DNA of 20,463 nt. It comes from Holdemanella sp. MSK.7.32. GTDB lineage: Bacteria > Bacillota_I > Bacilli_A > Erysipelotrichales > Erysipelotrichaceae. Under the pieces are notes generated by a model that saw nothing but the letters and a program-made list of their open reading frames with translations, was not told the origin of the DNA and did not search any database. The stretch lies in contig NZ_JANFYN010000042.1 of NCBI RefSeq assembly GCF_024460475.1, forward strand, positions 1-20,463, given 5' to 3'. The translations under genes and the position numbers were made by a program. Shown in pieces: positions 13,444 through 20,463 of this stretch (positions are counted from its first letter, which is position 1; the number at the start of each line of letters is the position of its first letter).

Positions 13444-15933
13444 ATGGCCCAACCACAAAACGAACAAAATAAGCCAAAAACACAAAAGACAAACAGAAGA
13501 AAACTAGACATTTGGAATAAACTAGCCGTATCCGTCTTATCTATATTTTTAGTTGGATGCATCTCCGTATTCTTCGTTCTTGTCAACATCATCAACGATC
13601 CTGACGGCATGCGTTTTTCGCAAGACGGTTTGACTACATTGTCCAATTCAAGACTTTACGATGCTTCAGGCAACGTATTCTATGAACTTGGAGATGAAAT
13701 TCGTGAAGACGTAACCTACTCACAAATTCCACAATCTGTAGTTGATGCTTTTTTATCAATTGAAGATTCACGTTTCTTCGACCACAATGGATTTGACTTG
13801 CCACGTTTCTTGAAATCCGCTATGGCAAACTTGAAATCTGGAAGTCTTGCTCAAGGTGGTTCTACATTAACCATGCAGATGATTGATAATGCATTTACAA
13901 AGAACCAGGAAAAGAAATTAGAAACTGAACAGGGTACGGTCACAACCGTTCAAAAATTAAAATTAAAAGTTCAAGAAATCTATCTTTCATTGATTGCTGA
14001 ACAAAGCATTAATAAGGAACAAATCTTTGAATACTACGTAAACCGTATTTGGTTTGGTTCAGGAAACAATACACGTGGTATTCAAAAAGCCGCACAATAC
14101 TTCTTTAACAAAGATGTATCACAATTAAATTTAGGTGAAGCTGCATTCTTGGCTGGTTGTATCAATGCACCAGATACATACAATCCATTAAACAATTTAA
14201 ACGAAGCAAACACAAAGCTAGATCATTTAAAAGCTGCTCAAAATCGTAGAAATGTAACTTTGGAATTGATGTTGCAACATGGATATATTACGGAAGAAGA
14301 ATTTAATCTTGCTTCAAACCAAGACTTATCATTCTCTTTAGTGTATGTAGAGCGTACAAGTGATGATCCAAATCAAGCTTATATCACACAAACATTAAGT
14401 GAAGTTATGGAATTAACTGGACAAGATCCAGCCATTATTCCAATGGATATCTATACCGCACTAAATCAAGATGCTCAAAAACAAGCTGATGAAATCTGTA
14501 ACGGTAACATCGTTCAATTCCCTAACGAATATTTCGATGTTGGTTTCTCAATGATTGAAAACGATACAGGGGAAATTATTGCGGTTGGTCCTGGCCGTCG
14601 TTATCACTCAGACTCCGTAAAAATTGATTACTCAACCGAACCAAATCAACCAGGTTCAAGTATGAAACCATTACTTGCCTATGCAAGTACATTTGATATC
14701 TTAGGATGGTCTACCGCTCATCAGGTAAACGATAAGAAAAAAGACTATTGGAAAAATGGTTCTTACGCCCCTAAAAACTCAGACGGTAAATACAATGGTA
14801 TTATGAGTTTACAAGATGCATTAGGTGTTTCAAAAAATACCACAGCCGCTCAAGCTATGATTGATTTAGTAACCGCTAAAGGCTATGATTACTGGATTGA
14901 TTATTGTAAAAAGCTTGGTTTTAGCGATGAAGTGGCTGAAGGATTTAATGAACAATACGCAATCGGTGGTTCGAGCATGCGTGCAAGCCCAATCCAACAA
15001 GCAAGTGCTTACTCAACATTTGCGAATGGAGGTAAGCGTGTGGATGCTCACCGTGTAAGAAAAGTAGTTCGTAGATCCGATAAAAAAGAATTTAAGACAA
15101 ACGCTAAAACATATGATGTTATCAGTGAACAAGCCGCATGGATGATTTCGCAATTACTTGAAAAAGTAGTTTCAGGTGGTTACCAAAACTACAACGAAAT
15201 TCTTGCGAGCAACTATACAGTATATGGAAAATCAGGTACAACAGACTGGCCTGCAAATAGCTATGGAATTCCTGAGGGAGTTGCCAAAGATGAATGGTCA
15301 GTAGGCTATACAAATAAATATACAATCGCTTGTTGGAGTGGATATACAACGGATGCCATCACAAACTATGGTTTGTATATTACTTGGGATGATTTAAATG
15401 TTGCTTCAGCATTCCATATTTCACACTACATGCTTGATTACATGCAAAAATATGCAACATATTCTGCACTTGAAAGACCTAGTGGTATCTCAGACTACAA
15501 GGGTGGATACATCAAAGATGAATTCAAATCAAAAGGTGATACAACATCTGATAACAATGATGCGCAAGATGCTTGTGAAGCTAGTGGTGGCGAATGGGAT
15601 GAAGAAAACCAGACATGTAAAAAGTCTGATAATAAAGAAAGAGAAGCTTGTGAAGCCGATGGTGGTGAATGGGATTCTGAAGCTGGTACATGTAAAAAAG
15701 AAGAAGAAAAAGAAGAAACAAACGAAGCCGAAAAAACTTGTACAGATAACGGCGGAACTTGGGACGGAAGTGCATGTACATATCCTTCTACAGAACCAAC
15801 AGAACCAACAGAACCTACAACACCTGAACCAACGGAGCCTAGTACTCCAGGAACAGATACTTCCACAGACAACACAACAGGCTATGTTTGGTTTGATCGA
15901 AGAAATCTCTACAATATATTCGATAGATTATAA
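13444..15933 (+). CDS. ponA: Class A penicillin-binding protein (PBP1A-type transglycosylase/transpeptidase)
   Basis: An 829-residue bifunctional cell-wall synthase. A basic, Gln-rich cytoplasmic tail (1-22) precedes one membrane anchor (about 26-50). The GT51 glycosyltransferase follows, with IEDSRFFDHNGFD (E107) and GGSTLTMQM (137-145). The transpeptidase has SSMK (S404, K407), SKN (462-464) and KSGT (595-598). The C-terminal tail, after about 690, has three Cys-pair repeats of form C-x3-GGxW(D) (C710/C724, C735/C749, C765/C777), acidic/Lys linkers, a TEP/PTEP-rich segment and a short aromatic end. SD AAGGAGG is within the recU 3' end. It polymerises and crosslinks peptidoglycan outside the membrane; GpsB, encoded divergently, is a known partner of such proteins. 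Confidence 0.95.
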   Translation: MAQPQNEQNKPKTQKTNRRKLDIWNKLAVSVLSIFLVGCISVFFVLVNIINDPDGMRFSQDGLTTLSNSRLYDASGNVFYELGDEIREDVTYSQIPQSVVDAFLSIEDSRFFDHNGFDLPRFLKSAMANLKSGSLAQGGSTLTMQMIDNAFTKNQEKKLETEQGTVTTVQKLKLKVQEIYLSLIAEQSINKEQIFEYYVNRIWFGSGNNTRGIQKAAQYFFNKDVSQLNLGEAAFLAGCINAPDTYNPLNNLNEANTKLDHLKAAQNRRNVTLELMLQHGYITEEEFNLASNQDLSFSLVYVERTSDDPNQAYITQTLSEVMELTGQDPAIIPMDIYTALNQDAQKQADEICNGNIVQFPNEYFDVGFSMIENDTGEIIAVGPGRRYHSDSVKIDYSTEPNQPGSSMKPLLAYASTFDILGWSTAHQVNDKKKDYWKNGSYAPKNSDGKYNGIMSLQDALGVSKNTTAAQAMIDLVTAKGYDYWIDYCKKLGFSDEVAEGFNEQYAIGGSSMRASPIQQASAYSTFANGGKRVDAHRVRKVVRRSDKKEFKTNAKTYDVISEQAAWMISQLLEKVVSGGYQNYNEILASNYTVYGKSGTTDWPANSYGIPEGVAKDEWSVGYTNKYTIACWSGYTTDAITNYGLYITWDDLNVASAFHISHYMLDYMQKYATYSALERPSGISDYKGGYIKDEFKSKGDTTSDNNDAQDACEASGGEWDEENQTCKKSDNKEREACEADGGEWDSEAGTCKKEEEKEETNEAEKTCTDNGGTWDGSACTYPSTEPTEPTEPTTPEPTEPSTPGTDTSTDNTTGYVWFDRRNLYNIFDRL

Positions 15934-15938
15934 CAATG

Positions 15939-15964
15939 AAAGTGCTCAATTGAGCACTTTTTTT
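15939..15964 (+). terminator. Terminator of recU-ponA
   Basis: AAAGTGCTCAA followed by TTGAGCACTTT is a perfect palindrome (15939-15960), followed by a T-run to 15964. Confidence 0.9.
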
Positions 15965-15969
15965 GTACA

Positions 15970-15997
15970 CAAAAAAACAGGAATTATCTTCCTGTTT
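15970..15997 (-). terminator. Terminator of pflBA
   Basis: Arms AAACAGGAA (15975-15983) and TTCCTGTTT (15989-15997), with a U-run on the minus strand (A-run 15970-15977). It includes the pflA stop codon. Confidence 0.85.
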
Positions 15998-16709
15998 CAA
16001 GTATTGTATTCGCAATTTGAAGTTGTTTCTCAGTTGGCGGATCAATTCCTTCTAAAGGATATCCTAAGCCAAGTTCTTTCCATTTATAAGCCCCTAGAGT
16101 ATGGTATGGTAATACTTCTATTCTTTCTACATTTTTTAATTGAATAATAAATCGATGTAGTCTTTCCAAATATTTTTCATCTGTATTGATTGTTGGTACC
16201 AACACATGACGAATCCATACTGGCTTTTGAATGTCAGATAAATACTGAGCTAACTCTAATATATTACTATTTGTATGTCCCGTTAAATCTTTATGAGCCA
16301 TTTCATCAATATGTTTTATATCTAATAATACTAGATCTGTAACATTCATAAGTTGTTTAAACTTAGAAAAGAATGGTTCTTCAAAAGTAAATGGTTGTCC
16401 ACAAGTATCCAAAACTGTATTAACACCTTCTTTTTTAGCTAATCTAAAAAGTTCAATCAGAAAATCAATTTGAAGTAATGGTTCACCACCACTGACTGTA
16501 ATGCCACCATTATCTTTCCAATAAGGACGATATCGTAAAGCTTTCTTTAATACCACTTCTGCACTTTGATCTGGCTCTTTCGTTTTCCAAGTATCGGCAT
16601 TGTGACAAAACTTACAACGCATATGACATCCTTGCATAAAGATGACATATCTTACGCCTGGTCCATCTACAAGGCCAAACGTTTCAATCGAATGAATTGC
16701 TCCTAACAT
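15984..16709 (-). CDS. pflA: Pyruvate formate-lyase activating enzyme (radical SAM)
   Basis: A 241-residue radical SAM enzyme that abstracts hydrogen from the PflB glycine to make the active radical. The N-terminus is MLGAIHSIETFGLVDGPGVRYVIF, then the cluster motif CHMRCKFCH (CxxxCxxC, with C29, C33 and C36), a NADTW segment, and the SAM-binding GGITVSGGEPLLQ, followed by TCG and LLDIKH motifs. Length and the FGLVDGPG opening identify PflA rather than an NrdG. AGGAGG precedes the start. It lies 28 nt downstream of pflB on the same strand, with a hairpin in between. Confidence 0.96.
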   Translation of the reverse strand: MLGAIHSIETFGLVDGPGVRYVIFMQGCHMRCKFCHNADTWKTKEPDQSAEVVLKKALRYRPYWKDNGGITVSGGEPLLQIDFLIELFRLAKKEGVNTVLDTCGQPFTFEEPFFSKFKQLMNVTDLVLLDIKHIDEMAHKDLTGHTNSNILELAQYLSDIQKPVWIRHVLVPTINTDEKYLERLHRFIIQLKNVERIEVLPYHTLGAYKWKELGLGYPLEGIDPPTEKQLQIANTILETGR

Positions 16710-16727
16710 AATATCCTCCTAACTAGA

Positions 16728-16749
16728 AAGAGCCTTATTAAAGGCTCTT
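16728..16749 (-). promoter_or_regulatory. Intercistronic hairpin between pflB and pflA
   Basis: Arms AAGAGCCTT (16728-16736) and AAGGCTCTT (16741-16749) with a 4-nt loop. The pflB stop codon lies in it. On the minus strand only a short mixed U-stretch follows, so it is at best a leaky terminator or an mRNA-stability element that would give more pflB than pflA transcript. Confidence 0.6.
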
Positions 16750-18975
16750 GTGACATGTACGACTAATAACATCTAATTGTTGTTCGCGAGTTAAATCAAT
16801 AAATTTAACGGCATAGCCAGAAACACGAATTGTAAAGTTTGCGTATTCCTCTTTTTCTGGATGCTCCATCGCATCTTTTAATTTTTCTACACCAAATACA
16901 TTTACATTCAAGTGGTGAGCACCCTGATCAAAGTATCCATCTAATACATTCACTAAGTTATTTACTCTTTCCTCTTCATTGTGACCCAACGCATCTGGAT
17001 TAATTGTTTGCGTATTACTAATTCCATCTAACGCATATTCATAAGGAAGTTTTGCGACAGAATTTAGCGATGCCAACAATCCATTTTGTTCTGCTCCATA
17101 TGCAGGGTTAGCACCTGGTGATAATGGTTCACCTGCTTTTCTTCCATCTGGAAGCGCACCTGTAGCTTTACCATATACAACATTTGAAGTAATTGTAAGA
17201 ATTGAAGTCGTTGGTTCACTATCACGATATGTGTGGTGTTTTTCGATCTTACGCATAAATGTCTTTAATAACCATACGGCAATTTCATCCGCACGATCAT
17301 CATCATTTCCATAACGAGGGAAATCCCCTTCAATTTCATAATTAACTACCAATCCATCTTCATCACGAATTGTCTTCACTTTTGCGTATTTGATGGCACT
17401 CAATGAATCTACTACATGTGAGAATCCAGCAATACCCGTTGCGAAAGTTCTACGTACATCTGTATCAATCAAAGCCATCTGGCTTGCTTCATAATAATAT
17501 TTATCATGCATATATTGAATCAAATTCAAAATATTTACATATAACCCTGATAACCAGTCCATCATGATATCGTATTTATGCATTACTTCATCATAATCTA
17601 AATACTCACTTGTGATAGGCTTATATTCTGGACCTACTTGTACTTTTGTCTTTTCATCTATACCACCATTGATAGCATATAGTAAACATTTAGCTAAGTT
17701 TGCACGAGCACCAAAGAACTGCATTTCTTTACCAGTTTGCGTAGCACTTACACAACAACATACCGCATAATCATCTCCCCATACAGGACGCATTACATCA
17801 TCATTTTCATATTGAACACTACTTGTATCAATACTTACTTTTGCAGCATATTTCTTGAATGGTTCTGGCAAATTTGAAGAATACAATACAGTTAAGTTTG
17901 GTTCTGGACTCGGTCCCATATTTTCAAGTGTATGCAAGAAACGGAAACAAGTTTTAGTAACCATACTTCTTCCATCCATACCTAAACCACCAACATCAAG
18001 TGTTGCCCAAACTGGATCTCCTGAGAATAATTGGTTGTAGCTAGGAATTCTGGCAAACTTAACCATTCTAAATTTCATTGTCACATGGTCAACAATTTCT
18101 TGAATTTCACTTTCTGTGAAGACACCATTCTCTAAATCTCTTTCAAAATAAATATCTAAGAATGTTGAAATACGACCTACTGACATAGCCGCCCCATTTT
18201 GTGTTTTAATAGCAGCTAAATATCCAAAGTATAGCCATTGTACTGCTTCTAATGAGTTTTTAGCAGGCTGAGAAATATCATATCCATAGCTTGCTGCCAT
18301 AATTTTCATTTCTTTTAACGCCTTGATTTGTTCAGCCAATTCTTCACGCTGACGAATTACATCATCGCTCATTGTTCCATCGCCACAATATGCGAAATCT
18401 TTTTGTTTCTGCTCAATTAAATAATCAATACCATAAAGTGCAACACGACGATAATCCCCTACGATACGTCCACGACCATATGTATCTGGTAATCCTGTAA
18501 CGATTTTGTTACGACGTGCTAAACGCATTTCTGGTGTGTATGCACTAAATACAGCATCATTGTGAGTTTTATGATATTTTGTGAAGATTTCATGTAATTT
18601 TTCACTGGGTTTGTATCCATAAGTTTCGCATGCCTCTTCACTCATACGAATACCGCCATAAGGCATAAATGCACGTTTTAATGGTTTATCTGTTTGTAAA
18701 CCGACAACCTTCTCTAAATCTTTATCTAAATATCCAGGGCCATAAGCAGTTAGACTCGAAACCACTTCTGTTTCCATATCCAATACACCGCCTTTGGCAC
18801 GTTCTTCTTTTTGTAGTTTTTGAAGTTTTTCCCACAAAGTATTTGTCGATTCTGTTGGACCTTCTAAAAAGCTTTCATCTCCATTATAAGGTTTGTAGTT
18901 GTTTTGAATAAAATCACGAACATCTACCTCGTCCTGCCATTTACTGCCTTTAAATCCTTGCCATTGTTCTTTCAT
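16738..18975 (-). CDS. pflB: Formate acetyltransferase (pyruvate formate-lyase)
   Basis: A 745-residue glycyl-radical enzyme that converts pyruvate and CoA to acetyl-CoA and formate, the main anaerobic pyruvate route and a source of one-carbon units. Opening WQGFKGSKWQDEVDVRDFI is typical. The catalytic cysteine pair is C407-C408 in DDYAVCCCVS (E. coli has A-C-C, so the extra C406 is a local change). The radical glycine is G720 in RVSGYAVKF. Length fits the family (about 760). AAGGAGG lies about 6 nt before the ATG. It is first gene of pflB-pflA, with a roughly 175-nt leader that carries a ZTP riboswitch and terminator and, near the start, a 16-bp palindrome like that of the DtxR-family promoter. 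Confidence 0.97.
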   Translation of the reverse strand: MKEQWQGFKGSKWQDEVDVRDFIQNNYKPYNGDESFLEGPTESTNTLWEKLQKLQKEERAKGGVLDMETEVVSSLTAYGPGYLDKDLEKVVGLQTDKPLKRAFMPYGGIRMSEEACETYGYKPSEKLHEIFTKYHKTHNDAVFSAYTPEMRLARRNKIVTGLPDTYGRGRIVGDYRRVALYGIDYLIEQKQKDFAYCGDGTMSDDVIRQREELAEQIKALKEMKIMAASYGYDISQPAKNSLEAVQWLYFGYLAAIKTQNGAAMSVGRISTFLDIYFERDLENGVFTESEIQEIVDHVTMKFRMVKFARIPSYNQLFSGDPVWATLDVGGLGMDGRSMVTKTCFRFLHTLENMGPSPEPNLTVLYSSNLPEPFKKYAAKVSIDTSSVQYENDDVMRPVWGDDYAVCCCVSATQTGKEMQFFGARANLAKCLLYAINGGIDEKTKVQVGPEYKPITSEYLDYDEVMHKYDIMMDWLSGLYVNILNLIQYMHDKYYYEASQMALIDTDVRRTFATGIAGFSHVVDSLSAIKYAKVKTIRDEDGLVVNYEIEGDFPRYGNDDDRADEIAVWLLKTFMRKIEKHHTYRDSEPTTSILTITSNVVYGKATGALPDGRKAGEPLSPGANPAYGAEQNGLLASLNSVAKLPYEYALDGISNTQTINPDALGHNEEERVNNLVNVLDGYFDQGAHHLNVNVFGVEKLKDAMEHPEKEEYANFTIRVSGYAVKFIDLTREQQLDVISRTCHKSL

Positions 18976-18996
18976 GATTGCCTCCTTCTAATGACA

Positions 18997-19012
18997 GTTA
19001 GTTTAAACTAAC
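18997..19012. promoter_or_regulatory. Palindrome in pflB leader resembling the DtxR-family operator
   Basis: GTTAGTTTAAACTAAC is a perfect 16-bp palindrome about 22 nt before the pflB start. It matches 14 of 16 positions of the site at 6034-6049 (GTTAGTTTTAACTTAC) at the promoter of the metalloregulator. It lies downstream of the riboswitch terminator, so it could act as a roadblock operator or could mark an internal promoter. Confidence 0.5.
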
Positions 19013-19053
19013 AATTATTTAAAGTTTACTATGATTCCTTCGAGTAGTCAATT

Positions 19054-19101
19054 AAAAAGGCCTACCGAAAAGACAAAGTAAACTTGCCCAGACGGTCGGC
19101 C
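19054..19101 (-). terminator. ZTP-controlled terminator in the pflB leader
   Basis: On the minus strand, GGCCGACCG (19093-19101) pairs with CGGTAGGCC (19059-19067), with one mismatch, followed by UUUUU (19054-19058). The 5' arm is the 3' part of the ZTP aptamer, so ligand binding and termination exclude each other; ZTP should switch the operon on. Confidence 0.88.
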
Positions 19102-19150
19102 TATAACATCATACTTCATGTGGTAACTCCACTTCCGTCAGTCATATGAT
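19086..19150 (-). promoter_or_regulatory. ZTP riboswitch (pfl RNA motif)
   Basis: Minus-strand blocks in order: ATATGACTGACGGAAGTGGA, a short loop, ACCACATGAAGTATGATG, a linker, then GCCGACCGTCTGGGC. These reproduce the ZTP aptamer: the GACUGRCGGAA segment, the UGGA/ACCA hairpin, the GAAG strand and the 3' CCGNCUGGGC domain. As far as I recall, the Fusobacterium ulcerans aptamer is almost identical. The class senses ZTP/ZMP, which build up when 10-formyl-THF is short. It sits at the start of the pflB-pflA transcript. Confidence 0.95.
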
Positions 19151-19156
19151 GCCCAA

Positions 19157-19185
19157 ATCATAACAAAGAACTATCAATTGCGCAA
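19157..19185 (-). promoter_or_regulatory. Promoter of pflB-pflA
   Basis: On the minus strand: TTGCGC (19180-19185), a 17-nt spacer and TATGAT (19157-19162). The start point would be at about 19150, the first base of the ZTP aptamer. No terminator is seen after yitT, so read-through could also enter the riboswitch. Confidence 0.7.
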
Positions 19186-19208
19186 GCGTTTTCATCATGG
19201 ACGTGAAT

Positions 19209-20078
19209 TTAGCTTTGTGCTTCTCCAATATTTGTCATTTTAAACCCCTCTCCATGTACTTCATGCGACTCTACAACCACAAAGAAAGATTCTGGATCCG
19301 CTTCTTGTACAGCCTTTCTTACTTGATACATTTCTTTACTGTTACATGCACACATTACCACTTGCATATCATCTTGTTTATATCCACCTTGTGCATTTAA
19401 AATCGTACTTCCCCTTTGACTTGTTTCATCAATCACCTGACAAATTCTTTTTCCCTGTTTTGTGACAATAAAAGCAACTTTACCTGAATTCAAGCCATAA
19501 ATCATTTTATCCACTACAACCGCGAATAATAAATTTACAATCATGCCATAAATCATTCCATCTACATCTTTAAATAAAATACCACCCACTAGAATAATGC
19601 CAACATCCGACAAAAAGGCAATATTTCCTAAAGATAAATGAGGTTTCAATGCCTTTACAGCCATGATGATAAAATCAGATCCTCCTGTAGATGAATTTCT
19701 TGTATAGATTATCGCATAGCCAATTCCACCAAAAACTCCCGTACATAGGGCAGCTAATAATCGATCTCCTTGGTAGACTGGAAATAATGGTGCCACATAG
19801 TCGATAATCAATGATGATACAATCATACAGCGAATGGAACTGATAAAAAACTTCTTTCCTAATAATTTGTAACAAAGTATCGCAACAGGTATATTCAATA
19901 GAATCGTTGAAAAACCAATGGGAATATTAAATAGTCGATAAAAGATAATTGAAATCCCTGAAAATCCTGTCATAGGAAACTTAGCTTGTACGGCAAAGTT
20001 ATAGATACCAATGGCTACAAAGATACTGCCAACTAATTCCCACATCATTTGTACCAATAATTCTTTTGTCTTATTCAT
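19209..20078 (-). CDS. YitT-family membrane protein (DUF161 + DUF2179)
   Basis: A 289-residue protein. The N-terminal two thirds has about five or six membrane helices (for example LVGSIFVAIGIYNFAV, FSTILLNIPVAILCYKLL and IAFLSDVGIILVGGILF), with the family motifs TGFSGISIIFYRLFNIPIG and NSSTGGSDFIIMAVK. The C-terminal cytoplasmic DUF2179 domain follows, with RGSTILNAQGGYKQDDMQVVMCACNSKEM and ESFFVVVESHEVHGEGF. YitT proteins are widespread in Bacillota; their transport substrate is not established. The start at ATG 20078 is set by GGAGG at 20084-20088; an in-frame TTG at 20090 is less likely. A long terminator-type hairpin lies immediately upstream in its leader, so expression is probably controlled by attenuation. 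Confidence 0.9.
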   Translation of the reverse strand: MNKTKELLVQMMWELVGSIFVAIGIYNFAVQAKFPMTGFSGISIIFYRLFNIPIGFSTILLNIPVAILCYKLLGKKFFISSIRCMIVSSLIIDYVAPLFPVYQGDRLLAALCTGVFGGIGYAIIYTRNSSTGGSDFIIMAVKALKPHLSLGNIAFLSDVGIILVGGILFKDVDGMIYGMIVNLLFAVVVDKMIYGLNSGKVAFIVTKQGKRICQVIDETSQRGSTILNAQGGYKQDDMQVVMCACNSKEMYQVRKAVQEADPESFFVVVESHEVHGEGFKMTNIGEAQS

Positions 20079-20088
20079 ACTTACCTCC

Positions 20089-20159
20089 AAAAAAAAGAAG
20101 CGCCTAAGACCAAATCTTACAGTGAAATCACTGCACCTACGATTTGATTCTAGACGCTT
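20089..20159 (-). terminator. Long terminator-like hairpin in the yitT-family leader
   Basis: On the minus strand a 19-position helix (arms 20141-20159 and 20098-20117) pairs at 18 positions counting G-U, capped by a second hairpin CAGTGA/TCACTG (20120-20133). It is followed by an 8-U run at 20089-20096 and then at once by the SD. An upstream hairpin CACTC/GAGTG lies at 20164-20183. This suggests transcription attenuation. I do not recognise the leader as a known riboswitch class. Confidence 0.75.
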
Positions 20160-20207
20160 TAACCACTCATCCGGTGAAGAGTGAACGCTATTTTAATGTA
20201 CTCGACT

Positions 20208-20236
20208 ATTGTATGGGACATATCCATTAAAGTCAA
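20208..20236 (-). promoter_or_regulatory. Promoter of the yitT-family gene
   Basis: On the minus strand: TTGACT (20231-20236), a 17-nt spacer and TACAAT (20208-20213). Transcription would start at about 20201, giving a leader of about 123 nt. Confidence 0.75.
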
Positions 20237-20317
20237 GAAGAATAAGCCAATTCGCCATTTGTGGGATGTTCAATGTATAGTGAAAATAGTAATATTTTAG
20301 ATGAAAGGAGGCCCATT

Positions 20318-20463
20318 ATGGACACAAAAAAGATAGGAGCCTTTATCGCAATGAATCGCAAGAAAAAAGGATATACACAAGAGCAATTAGCTGAAAAATT
20401 AGGTGTGACGGTAGTTCGACAGTTGTAAAATCGTAAATACTCCAAATGTCGCTTATGTAGCGC
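20318..20463 (+). pseudogene. XRE-type helix-turn-helix regulator, broken and running off the window
   Basis: A strong AAAGGAGG (20304-20311) precedes ATG 20318. The frame reads KKIGAFIAMNRKKKGYTQEQ then LAEKLGVTV, a clear start of a Cro/C1-type (XRE) DNA-binding domain, up to the second helix. It then hits TAA at 20426 after 36 residues. The recognition helix expected next (usually VSKWENG-like) is not in frame. Downstream, other frames show fragments such as NVAYV that could be leftover, so one or more indels are likely. The right edge cuts the region, so the extent of decay cannot be judged. Confidence 0.65.

Noticed and set aside
15495..15875. 126-residue Ser/Val-rich open frame on the minus strand inside ponA
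   Set aside because: It is the antisense shadow of the repetitive PBP tail, with no SD and no family resemblance.
15984..16709. Radical SAM gene as nrdG, the activase for NrdD
   Set aside because: Length, the FGLVDGPG opening and position directly after pflB identify it as pflA.
20120..20190. tRNA-like string GAGTGGTTAAAGC in the yitT leader, similar to a Ser/Leu tRNA D-arm
   Set aside because: No 5-bp anticodon stem with 7-nt loop, no GGTTCGA T-arm and no matching acceptor ends; the bases are better explained by the leader hairpins.
1..20463. CRISPR arrays, tRNA or rRNA genes
   Set aside because: No regularly spaced direct repeats and no tRNA or rRNA signatures were seen on either strand.

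Overview
The window looks like chromosome from a low-GC, anaerobic Gram-positive (Bacillota). The evidence is AT-rich DNA with strong AGGAGG ribosome sites, a GpsB / RNase P RNA (type B) / RecU / class A PBP cluster, oxygen-sensitive glycyl-radical enzymes (NrdD, PflB) and the absence of any aerobic respiratory gene. Overall protein character suggests Erysipelotrichia or a neighbouring class; that placement is inference.

Layout. 1-2390 is a mobile-element scar: a TnpB-type (IS605 OrfB) gene running off the left edge on the minus strand, then a decayed IS91-type transposase that stops at the nrdD terminator. 2401-4575 is anaerobic ribonucleotide reductase nrdD (-). 4898-7085 holds an AIM24/TIGR00266 protein (+), a DtxR/MntR-type metalloregulator (-) and a secreted DUF1002 protein (+). 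7098-8884 is a two-gene minus-strand operon (DUF308 membrane protein, then iron-type alcohol dehydrogenase) whose promoter carries a CIRCE-like element. 9033-9509 is a small-multidrug-export family protein (+), and 9561-10499 a CorA-type transporter (-) with a long, apparently bistable leader. 10680-11978 is an FMN-riboswitch operon: riboflavin importer ribU plus an FMN-binding split-barrel protein. 12050-12746 is rnpB and gpsB (-), divergent from recU-ponA (+, 12859-15933). 15984-19165 is pflB-pflA (-) under a ZTP riboswitch with terminator. 19209-20215 is a YitT-family membrane protein (-) with a structured leader. The right end holds a broken XRE-type regulator.

How it works together. The central theme is cis-acting RNA control of anaerobic and cofactor metabolism. 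Formate production by PflB/PflA is gated by ZTP, the alarmone of 10-formyl-THF shortage. Riboflavin uptake is gated by FMN. The CorA and YitT genes have leaders that look like switches but that I could not assign to a known class. A DtxR-family repressor has a palindromic operator at its own promoter, and a near-identical palindrome lies in the pflB leader, suggesting metal input into PFL as well. Most genes end in compact terminators that overlap stop codons.

The best-supported striking element is the ZTP riboswitch on pflBA. The best candidates for something undescribed are the CorA leader, the YitT leader and the CIRCE-like site on the DUF308-adh operon.
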